Shown piece by piece: positions 25,176-36,256 of a DNA stretch of 64,000 nucleotides; within the stretch, counting starts at the first letter, position 1, and every line of letters starts with the position of its first letter. A model generated the notes under the pieces. It searched no databases. It had not been told where the DNA came from and saw only the letters and a program-made list of their open reading frames with translations. Source of the stretch: Ectocarpus siliculosus (Eukaryota; Sar; Phaeophyceae; Ectocarpales; Ectocarpaceae); assembly GCA_000310025.1 (NCBI GenBank), contig FN649746.1:1249924-1313923 (forward strand), written 5' to 3'. Made by a program: the position numbers and the translations under genes.

Positions 25176-27033
25176 TTGGACTTGAATGAAGTGAAATACA
25201 TCGGCGGCACGTATCCGAGATGTTTGGGATGCGGCGGCCGCAGGACGTTGAAATATGTTGCTTTCACAGAAAGTGTATGTATTATTACCGTATGGACAGG
25301 TGTGTTGTGCTGTGACCGCTCATACTGTTGGGGGCCAATGGGGTGCCTGCCTTGTTGCGTTCCTTGTACTTTCATGTGTTTGCACAACAACACATGTTCC
25401 TTGCCTTTTCTGACTATTGTACAGTCCTCCCGTGCAACTCCCTCCCTGTACCCGTGTGCTTTTTAGACCCCATCATATCTCGTTTTTGTGCGATGGCCGC
25501 TTGGCGGGCTTTTGTGGTGGAAGTGAACGGATATTTGCGAAGGCTAAACCTCCACGGGAGGTTGTTGTAGTTTTTGTGGCTGCCGATCGCTTGAGTTCTC
25601 GGGAGATACAGTAGCTCCCACCGGTGAGAATAGCAATGATTGGACGAATTCACTTGCCGTCCCACCGGTGGGGGCAGGACACCCAGCGCCGTGGGGCGCA
25701 CTTAATTGATCACGTGTGTCATCATGTACGTACGCGCCCGCTGTTCGGAGCTTGGAGGCGGCGATGTATACCAAAACCTGGGCCGACATGCAGCCTACAT
25801 GTTCCCCGTCTCATATTTCGCATGCCTGTGGCCACACGTCCGATTCACAATACGTTCCGGTGCCCTCAAACCACACAAGTGTCAATAAAACCAAGGGGCA
25901 AGAGCAAAATGAATTGAGTTTGGGCCAGAGAAAAATACCCTCCCGGGAACGGATTATTTCACAAGAACTGGACACAGGGAGGGTAACCGCGGTATCGAGT
26001 TCAGGATGATGAGCGGAAACGTATGGAATGCCTGCACACGCGGCAAATCAGGGCTAAAGGGGGTAAATTCTTAATCCCGACACAGACGACAGAGAACTCG
26101 ACTCAATCCACATGAATGCAAGGAACACCAGCACGGAAACGGCATATGGGCAATAGTGCCCGAAACCAACATGAGAGCAAAACATCTACATATCGTTCCG
26201 GCCAATGTTATCCACCGCTAAGTCTCAACTCACTGTGCAAATAACGGAACCCAATCAGATCAAGCCACCACAGTTTGCGCTTGGCTTCCTACGCTGCCTG
26301 CATTGTTTTGCATTCCACTTCACACCACACTTCCACTCACTCGGCTCTAGTCATCTCGGCATGATACTCCAAGTAACAGCACGAGGCACAGCACACCCGA
26401 GATTCTCTACCGTGCTAGCCTACCGTCGTCACTCGTTGAAGCAGCACGACGAAAAGGTGCACACGCGTCGTGGACAGTGGGAATCCGGATACGAATCTCA
26501 AGCAAAACACGCAACAGATACACACACAAGTGACTTCACGCCACACACTCATCATTCTGAGGGAACCGGAGAACATCGTCCTTCACACTCGACGCAAATC
26601 CAACGTTTTGTTGCCAGTACGTTGGGGTTCTCTGACAACCAACACATACTTCGTCTCGTTTTCTTTTTCAGTTCGATACTCGCACTATTTACATTATTCA
26701 CGATGATCAAACTCACTCCAGCGGCACGACGCGCCCAAGCGCCCTACAGTACAACGCAAATGGGGACACCTAACACGTGATAATGATTTCGGTGTAGCCC
26801 GATACAACCAACAGAGTACTGTACTCCCACCGAACATAGACCACTAAAAACACAGTCACCAACGTACGTGCACAGCCGACCCGATCCTCCGTGTAATGGT
26901 GGGGTAGTCGACGACAAAACAAGCATTCCATTCTATTCGAGAGTTCAAAGGCTTCGGCAGACAGGCGTCGGCTGACGACACACCTGCGAAGTCACTTCTT
27001 GTCGGCCCTGTCGACGTCTAAGGGGTAGGGCAT
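25176..27033. other. Convergent intergenic region, no supported gene
   Basis: This gap lies between the stop of the EF-hand gene (plus) and the stop of the helicase gene (minus), so it should hold both 3' untranslated regions and terminators. A 191-codon plus-strand frame at 26205-26780 is His/Thr-rich with a hydrophobic patch near its end, but shows no family motif or clear exon borders. I see no repeat of note. Confidence 0.5.
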
Positions 27034-30000
27034 TCACTTTTTCTTACTGCTGTCCCCCCAGGTGTCGCTAATCCCCTGCAGGATGTCCAGCACGCTCGTG
27101 CCCCCACCACCACGGGACGCCTCTGACTCCGTCTTCTTCGCACCACCACTTTTGCCGCCGCTGCTACCGCCTGACGCTCCTGGTCTGCGCGACGCGGGTA
27201 GCTGCTTCACGACTCCTGCTTTTGAACTGGCCCCACCGCTCCCGGCACCGGTCGCTGCCGCTGGCTCCACACGTCTTGCTCGTTTCCGCTGCTCAGAAGG
27301 CTGTGGGGGCGGCTGGCTGTGCTGGTTTGCCCCCCCACGGAACTGGTTCCGACCGACCCGGGCGGAGCTAGCGTCTCTTCGTGCTGTCGAGGGGGCGACA
27401 CGCCTTGCATTCACGGTGCTGGCGCTGCTGGTGCCTACAGCACGTCCACCGTTCCTGGCATCGGTCGGTGTAGACGGCGGAACCACTCCAGTGAAGCCTC
27501 CGCCGCGGTGGCTGCCGCGTCCGCCGCGATCATCACTTTCGACCGGCGTTTGGCGGCCGGTGGCGGCGGCGGCGGCTCGGGAGGAGTGGCGGGCAGGCGG
27601 AGCTTGCTTGGGCTCTACCGGGCGGCTGAGTTCGGTCACTCGGGCGCCGCCGAGGCGCGGGGCTGCTGCCACCCGCCTCCGTTCCTCATCCTTCGTCGTG
27701 CGGTGCAAACATCAAACGCGAAAGATGGCGAAAGTCGAACGGAGTCTGGTACAAGAAATTGATGGGCATTCCCGCCGATGCTGAAGGTCTCAGTAGTGTC
27801 CAACCGCAGAAGTTCCGGTGGTCCTAACCGAGAGAATAGTGACTAAGGGGGTAGCATTGCCATGGAAACATATCCGTAGCTGTCTTGTGTGATCGTTCTC
27901 AGTGAGGATTATTTCATTGTTAGAGTTCGATTTGGTGAAGCCCTTCTGCGGCGGCCCGTGGTCCCGCCCAAACTTCGTTTTTTTTTTGTCGTATTTCAGA
28001 CCATGTGCCACGGGCCGAAGCTCCCCAAACTTCTCACAAAACTCAAGAGTCCGAGCACGCTTCGGGCTCCAATGGTTTGGCTTCTTCTCCGCGAACGGCG
28101 GCTTGTCCAAACACACGAGGAAGCCTAGCGATCTCGGCAAGTCAGAGAGAGCACCACGACAAGGACAACGGGAACAAACTACGAAACGCTAGTGTGGGGA
28201 GATTCCCCCCAAAACACCAGGAGGGTCAAGCGCTGCGAGGAGTGCGGCACGAACCATCGGCACCACACAAGCCAATGCCTAGGGTACATGGCTGACCGTG
28301 AGGACATGCAACGTGGAGATTCGGAGGGCCATTCACCGGCACCATCTTGAGTGATACCCCTTCTTCTTCGTCGGCAAAGGATTAAACACTAAAGGATGCA
28401 CCGTGCTCAAAGATCAACCTAAACCCACCTCGCCGCCTCTCAACCCTTGCCGGAAGTCGTGCTCTTTGCCCGAGGCGATTCCGCCCGCGTTGGAGCTCAG
28501 AGAGCTGAGCAACCCTCCAAGAAACCCGCCGTCAGGAGTGCTAACTCTCTTCGCCGCTCCTTGGCCGTCAGCTCGTGCCCGCTTTTGCGGACGGTTCGCC
28601 GCTCCGCCGTCCGGCCGTCTGCAGGCCGATCCTCGAGGTGTTGGCTTCGCCCCTCCGGCTTCTTCATGGCGCTGCTGGCGCTTATCAACAGGTGGGCGGT
28701 CTCGTACGCTCCCTTCAAGCCCAGCGGATGGTCTAACTCCGTCACCGCCACGCGACGACGGCTTCCGTCGCTGACCGCTGCCGACGCTCTCCGGCTCGTG
28801 TCGCGGGTTCGCTCTCCTGTCGGCACAATGTTCCCCGATGTCAGCCACAGCCGGAGGGACAACCACAGCAGCAGCAGCACGGTCGTCGGGGACGTTGATG
28901 CCGCCGCTGCCGTCTCCACGGCCGTGTCCTCCCGTGCGGCTGCCTGCAGGGCGCCGCGGCGCTTGGATCTCCTTCTTGTCGCTGCCACCCGCGACTCCCG
29001 AGCCGACGGCGTCGTCTGCCTCGCCCCTTCCTCCGCGACCCGCTCGGTTCCTTCCCGTGCTTTGGCGATCGCCGCTCCGATCACGTCCCCCTTTCTTCCC
29101 GGCGGCGGTCTCTTCCAATCGCGCGCACAACGCTTCCCCATCACCGCCCCCACCGCTCCCACCGCCGGACGTCCGCGCCTTAACCGCCTCCGGCTCCAGC
29201 CGGTCGCGCGACTTGGAGTGGTCGACGAGCGCTTTCCAGGTCCCATCGGAGGACAGCCGGCCGACGTTTCCTAGGACAACAAGGGAACGCCTGGCTCGGG
29301 TGAGCGCCACGTTCATTCGCCGCTGGTCGGCAAGGAACCCTATCCCGCCGCCGCCGCCACCGCCGGATGACGGGGCGCGGACGCACGAGAAGAGAACGAC
29401 GTCGACCTCTTTTCCCTGAAAACCGTCCACCGTGCTCACCTGCGAGAATAAAAAAAAAAGGGCACCGATGAGACGTGGTTCTACGGTACAGGGCAGCGTA
29501 GACTTTTGAAGCGGGGGTTGGCGTGAGGACCCGGGCCAACCGTCTCAGGATCGAACCGAAACGCCTCGTGGCCACGTCTTGATTAGATGTTCCAAGGGTA
29601 ACCGCATCGTTTCTTTTTAACTGGGCGAAGGGTGTTCCTCTAGAATCGAGACCGGAGTTTCGGGAAAGTATTGGGGTAGATGCCAGAGAAACTCTCTAAA
29701 AGTCTCAAGTCCAAGGCTGGGTGATGACACATGGGAGATAAATTTAGGACCAAACACAAAAGGAAAAGAAGAAGAAAACGCTCCCCCGAGGTGGCTTCTT
29801 GTCACACGGGAAAGCGCGAAGCAACAACAACGCCTCGTTCTGCACCATTGCTCGTCCGGAAAAACAGCCTCAAGCTTAAGCTTCCCGCACGCGCTGCTGC
29901 TACACGGAGGACAAAGAAAAGCGTGAGTCGGGAGAGCGCTCACCTCGGCATCAACCCCGCCGTCTTCGACGCCCCCCTTTAGCCGCCGGCCGCCGCCGCC

Positions 30001-33000
30001 GCCGCCGCCGCCGCTTAGCTCCTGCTGGATGCAGTGCACCTGGCCCCGGTAGGGTGTGATGACGCCCACCCGGACCACCCCCGACTTTTCCCGGTCCTGC
30101 CCGCCGCCCGCGGCAGTGCCGTCGCCGCCGCCGCCGCCGGCTTTGACCCCTCGGCCGCTCCGCAGACCGGACGCCACGAGGCGCGCCAAGAACGCGGAAA
30201 CGAAGGACGCTTCGCGTGGGTTCTGGTACGAGCTCCCGGCGCGTCGCTCGGAGCCGGACGATACGTCCACGAGGAGGAACGGCGGGAAGCACGGCCCGAG
30301 GGGCGGGAGAGCAGTCGTCTCCGATGATGGCGATTGTGCCGGGATCGCTGCCTGGTCCCTGTTTCGGAGAGGAAAGAGAGGGGCGCAAGGTGTGCGGGGG
30401 CGGCAATGCTGGAGTTGTTAACGAATACGACTGGGCAGTGCGGGCGGGGGTGCTCATTTGTTGCCTCCGTCTTAGGTTGTTGAACCGCGACGGGGCATCC
30501 TGTTGGACGCGGTGCACCATCGTGAAGGGCGACTCAACGGAAACGCTAGGGCCTCCCGCGCGACTTCCATCACAGCGAGCGGTCTGACGGACAATGCGAA
30601 AACGGGTCTTTCCATGTTGAAATTGTCGCAGAGTGCAACGTATGGTGCACACTCATCGTACACTCATCGTACACTCATCGTGAAATGTTTGTAAGAGACG
30701 GGCGAAAGGGCGTTCGTAGGAAACACAGTGACGGCAGGGGGCCCGTCTCGCTCACCTTACGCATGGAGCGTCAGTCAGCCGGCCATTGTAAAAGCGCGCT
30801 GATGTGCCGGAATGTACCACGTAGCGAAAAGACAAACATATAGAAACGACAGAGAAAAATGACAGGGAGGGTGGGGTACGACGGGAGCAATGACGGTAGA
30901 GGTAGAAGGGCAGAGAGACAGAGAGAACAAGTGGCAGATAAAAGATTCGGGAGAGGGGAGAGGAGGAGAGAAAGGAACGAGGGGTTGATTCTAGCAAGTA
31001 TAAACCGGCGCACACACGACGGCACTAAATGAAACGAGGGTTTGCAAAGGATGGACATAGAACGTCGTGCCCAAGCCGAAACGTACGTACCTGTACAAGC
31101 CGACATCGATGCAGGTTCGACAAGAAATCAAATTGAGCTCCTCGCGATTCATCCCGGTATGTCTAGACCAAACTGGAGACACCCGTCGAACAGCACTTTC
31201 AGTACGGCGAGGGTGTGTGTGGTGGGGACTTTGCCCAAGACGGATAGAAGGGGGGGCAGAAGGGCGTTCTCGCATTTGAGTAACGCCATGGTGTAGTATG
31301 CATCCTCTTCAGTACCAAGCACCGTGCCTCTTCCTGGTAATATAGAGACGCCTCCAATACTTAAGGGCGCTCAACACGCCTTTGGATGATGGGTATAATG
31401 AGGAGGTGGATTCACGCCTGCCGAATTCTTTGATGGCCAACCCACCTGACGGAAAGGCTCGAATCTCGGGATGCATCCGGTACTGCACCGTGAGCATGTG
31501 GACGGGGTAGCCCGCGCGCTCCAATCTTTCGAAGAGGCTAACCTCTAGGTTCAAGCTGCAAAACGCCAAGATCAAGCGCAAACCATTGGGGGGGGAGGGA
31601 GAGGAGCATCATGTGATGGACTGCTCCAGAAAAAACGTCCCAAACCATAGCAGCAGCTTGAAGATACTGAGACAATACCGTGCGTTATACAATTGTAGCG
31701 ACAGCAAAAGCAACATCACCAAAAGTATAACTATATTGTATAACGACGGCACCAGCACCGCCATTACCAACACCACAACCACCAAGAAAGACAACACGAC
31801 GTTGAGCGACAAGCAGGAACCTGCACCCGCAGAAAGCGATCACTCGCACGTGCACAAACGTGTCCCCAAGACCAAGCACACCGACGAACCGCGACTACAG
31901 TGGGACGCCGTCCGACATACAACGTTTGACTGCTAAAATCTTACGGAACTACCTGTAGACGATAGGGCTGCTTATTAACCTTGTTTTTTTCGTCTTATTT
32001 TCAATCCCCATCATCCCAAACACTCGGGAATACACGATCCAGCAAAAGTTTCGGGCGTACCAGCCGGGGGTTGCACAGATAGGACTCCTCTTCTTGCCCA
32101 CAACGTTTATCGCAAGGAGGGCGGGTCAGCGACCCTTATCTGTCCAACGCCGGGTCGACACACGTCGCATCGGAGCACATCCTAAGATTCACCACGTCCA
32201 CGAAACCATGTACATCTGCGTTCCCCTTTCCTTCTATGTTTTTTTCATCACGTTAAATAATATATATTCCGTTGGAGAAAAACAAAATCTCACCGGGCCG
32301 CCCGTTGGCTGATAACCGTCGCCGGAAGCTGTCGAGGGTCTCCCACTAGAATGAGGCGTTTGCAACCTAAAGAAAGGGGTATCAGTGTACTTGGCTCCGT
32401 CGCCTGTACAACGGACAGAAGTCGGCAGGCAGCAACCACGGGCATCCGCGTTTGTGCGTCGGGGGGGGGGGTATCTCCTCGGCGGCTAGGCCGTAAGGTG
32501 ATGGCGAGATTTCGGGTGCCGTCGTTGTTTCTCTACATCTAGGGCAGTGCACGAGGAGGTGTACCATACGCTCTCTGCAGACGTGCTTGAAAGGAATGCG
32601 GGGCGCAACAGCTCCAATCTCTGCCGGTGCAAAAGTTAGTCCGCGTTATGCGCTGTCTCTTGACGGCAAGCTGACAAACGCCTTCCGTACCTGGCAAGCC
32701 TCGTCTACGATAACGGTGTCGAAGCCCTTGCCCGAAAGGCTTACCGCCTCCACCATAGGCCCCGACCCACATCCGGAGAGCGTGGCGCACACAACCTGCA
32801 AGCGCAAGGGCCGCGCGGGGTGGCTACATCGGCTCGCCGAAAGACAGCGGCCCGATGGAAACAAGCGTGAGAATGTCGCCGAAGGAAGACCCGCAAGCCC
32901 TTTGTTTCAAACGCTCGAAAAATCGTCCGCCGTGCTGCTGCCCCTATGTGGACTCTACCATCGCCAAACACAGAAACAGCTTCCTCACACGTCTTTCTAC

Positions 33001-36000
33001 GCCATCATACGCCGGTGCTGGTACTGCTACCGCTGCTGCCGGGGTTCCCCGCTCTACGGCCTTTCCAACGTTCGTTTCCGCTCTCGCCGTCCACGCGATC
33101 GACCACGCCTAACCAAGCCTTGCCTGAGCGTTGCTCACGAGCGAGCGCCTGATCTTGCCGCGCTCGACCTCGAGGCTCCTGAGGGCATCCCTGCGCCGCT
33201 GCTTGGCGACCAGAAGCTCCCCGCGAAGGCGCCGGATGTGGGTGTTAAGCTGGTGACGTCTGGGGGCGCAAGCCGCGAGGAAAACAAAACAGAACAGGAA
33301 CAACGCGGGGAGGGGGGGGGGGGGGGTGATTGCTTCGACCACGGCAAGGTGGCGAAACATCTATGAAGATGGACACTCTGGTGGCACAATATTAATATTG
33401 CGCCGGCCGAAGGGTAGGTACGTAGGGTCCGTAGTCCACTTGCGGGTGTCTAGGGGAGTTTATCCCGTAGCTTCCGCAGCGTGGCCGTCCGCAATACAAA
33501 GCGTGACAGGCGCGGGCGCACACACACACCAACAAACTAACTTCATCGCACACGCATCGTTCATCATCCACTCGTATCGCCAAGGAAGACAAAGCGCTGC
33601 AGTGATGCCGGCGTTCCGTTCGATTGGAAGGACAGGATCGATCGCTGTGATGCCAACGGGCATGAAGAGCGGTGGTTGGTGCGGCCCCTGCTTGCAGCTG
33701 ACCACAGGCTCAAGGCGAAGAAGAAGAAATGTACTTCATGCTAAAAATGGATTGAGCACACGTAAAAGCGTTGGCGCTTTGTCTAGTTTTAGATGAAACC
33801 TGACACTCGCAATGTTCCCTTGCTCTCTCCCTCTTTCTAGGCTAAAGAGATCGGTGCTAGTTGCCGAGGTGCCCGTCCTTTCGCTTCGAAAAAAATAACT
33901 CGTCAAGCCGGTCACCTATTCTCTGCGCTTCCGATTCCAGCCACACCGCCAACCTCGCCGACACCACCGCTCCTCACGGCACGTCCGGCCTCGTCGATAC
34001 GCGCGTGCGTTTCTCTGATCTTGGTCTCGGCAGTTCTCGCCTCGGCGCTCTTGGCGTGGAGCTTCACTCTGGTCGGGGCAAGAACACGGTGCGGACACAC
34101 CGACAAGACCAGATGTTAGCGGGTTGTGCTTACGCACGCGTCATTCTACTCAGGTCCAGGAACGGTGCAGGTGCAGACACGCAAACATATCAGATATTAG
34201 CGTGTGTGTGCTGCACGCGTCACTCTGCTCAGCACAAGGCCGGTGGAGACAAATAGACCAGATGTTAGCGTGCGGGTGCATGCACACGTTCGGCGGGGTG
34301 CGGATGGCATGAGGGAGCGCCATCGAGGGGAACTTTACTCCGCGCGCGGATGGTCGAATGAGTCATCTTCTGGTTTGGGTTGGGCAACGAAACAGGCAGG
34401 CAGCAGGCCAGCAAGGTCCATATCATATTTGAGACAACAGGGGGGGGAACTGCGTCTGAGACGTATGACGACTTCTCTCTTCCCCTCTGGCATATTAGAT
34501 CGACCGTGAGCCTCTCACCCGCTTCTGTCATGCTTGTGCCCAGAGTCGTCGAAGTCACAACCACTAACGACGACGACACAAACAACAACAACAACAACAA
34601 CAATAACAATTACAACAACAACAACAACAACAACTACAACAACAACAACAACTACTACAATTACAACAAACACCAACTTACAACAACGATAACTACAACA
34701 ACAACAACAACAACGACAACAGCCGGTCACCTCTCTTCTACCATGAACTCAAGAGACACGGCCTTGACCCGATCCGCCGCGTCTTCCGAGGGCTTTCCCA
34801 GGCGAACCACCCTCGGCGCAACAGCATTCCCGCGCTGGTCCCAAACTCCGCCCGATTCCAGAGCCAACCGTTGGGCGAGCTCGTCTACAGCACCGTTGCT
34901 AGGGGCGCACACGAGTATCTGCGCAGTCCGGAGTTGGGTCGGGGGTCAAGAAACAGGGCGCAGCGGTGCCCATTTCAACAACGAACACACGCATCAATAA
35001 CAACAACAGCAGCAACCGTGGGAGCAGGAGAAACGCCTACAACGATAAATACAGCATAATGCGCTTAGAGAGGAATGGGTCTTATGCGGAACATCCGGGA
35101 AGTCCCGGCGGGGGGGCGGTCGGAAGCGACACAGTTGACGTCGGATGTACAACAAGGTTTGAGTGGGCCCTCAATTGCCCTGTTCCTACACACGACAAGC
35201 AAGTCGAGGTCTGCACGGAAACCGCACATGCCAAGAGCCTGCCACAACCAGAACGCCGAGCACGCAACAGGAACGCCGCCGCTCGTCAGCGATTCCTCAC
35301 TCACCCGTTGGTGCGTCTTCGCCGCAACCCACCTACCCGCCACCCCGGGTCGCTTCTGGCGCGCCCCAGGCGCCAGCGTGGTGCCCATGCCTCGAGCGCC
35401 CGCTCCGCCACCCCCGCCACCGCTACCACAATCTTTCTCCTCGCGGCGGGCAAGGATGGCGCTCACGACCCCGAGAACGGTGCGGGTCTTACCGGTGCCC
35501 GGGGGTCCCTGCAACAGCACCACACCCCCCTTGGACCCTCCTCCCCGCGCTCCGCCTTCCCTTCGATTCGCCGTCGCCGCCGCGTGGTTGACCGGAGCGC
35601 GCCTCTCGGCCAGCACCGCCGCTTCAGGAGTCGCCCGTCCATCGTTATCTCTGGCGGCTGCCGCGAGATCCTCTTGGGCTTCGCGCGCGCTCGCCGCGGC
35701 CGCCCATATTGCCCTCAGCTGAGAAACGTTGAACTCTTGCGAAAGACGGTCCCAAAGAGCTGCGGGTACCAGGCTGGGCCGTTTGGGCGTCTCCTGCCGC
35801 TTCTTCTGTTGCTTCTCCGGAGGGCAGGTGTCCTTCGGAGAAACGTCGGAACTGGATGAACCAGCGTCAGGTATGGTTGCTGGGGATTTGTGTCCCGAGT
35901 CCGATATGCCCTGCTGCTCGTCGTTCTTCTCCTCCTGCTCTTTCTCTCCCACTAGCCTCGGCTTTGTCGAGGCCGCCGGCCGGACGCGTTCAACCATTTG

Positions 36001-36256
36001 TTCAGCCCCAACTTTAGCCTTGGCTCCACCTTCACTGTCACCACCACCACTACCGCGCTCCTCGCCTTGGGATCTCTTTGTCGCCGCCTTGGCATTAGCG
36101 GTCGCGCCGCCGCCCACGTCAACCACCCCTCTCCACGCCCGGAGAAGACGAGCGGCAACGTTGCGGACGTCAGGGCCCCACACCTCCGACTTGGAGAGGC
36201 GCTTGAGGCGCTTGGCGGTACCACGGCCGTGAGAGGTAAGGAGTTCCGGGGCAACC
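27034..36256 (-). CDS. Helicase core: TND second half, motifs I-VI, C-terminal tail
   Basis: Exon 36256-35344 opens with VAPELLTSHGRGTAKRLKRL and DVRNVAARLLRAWRGVV, the TND second half, then a charged linker. The RecA1 part follows: EFNVSQLRAI (Q motif), LLQGPPGTGKTRTV (Walker A). Later exons give ILVCAPSNGAVDEL (Ia), a stalk-like helix pair (LNTHIRRLRGELL), VVCATLSG, TVIVDEACQ (II), LILVGDPRQLPATVISQ (III), MLTVQYRMHPEIRAFPSARF (IV), FYNGRLTDAP, VGVITPYRGQVHCIQQEL (V) and STVDGFQGKEVDVVLFSCVR with MNVALTRARRSLVVLGN (VI). All catalytic residues expected of an active ATPase are present. Motif II is DEAC rather than the commoner DEAA/DEAG; DEACQ also occurs in known Sen1 proteins. Exons of 49, 43 and 73 bases encode parts of the core. 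The last two exons give a roughly 450-residue disordered tail rich in Gly, Arg and Ala, ending in KKK. Confidence 0.9.

Noticed and set aside
28414-29439. Long plus-strand frames opposite the helicase exons (for example 28447-29274, 27062-27784, 43344-43772)
   Set aside because: They are antisense shadows of GC-rich coding exons whose minus-strand frames contain the helicase motifs.
34380-35000. 206-codon frame with a long Asn run, and a 71-codon poly-Val frame on the other strand
   Set aside because: These are translations of the (AAC)n microsatellite, overlapping the true minus-strand helicase exon.
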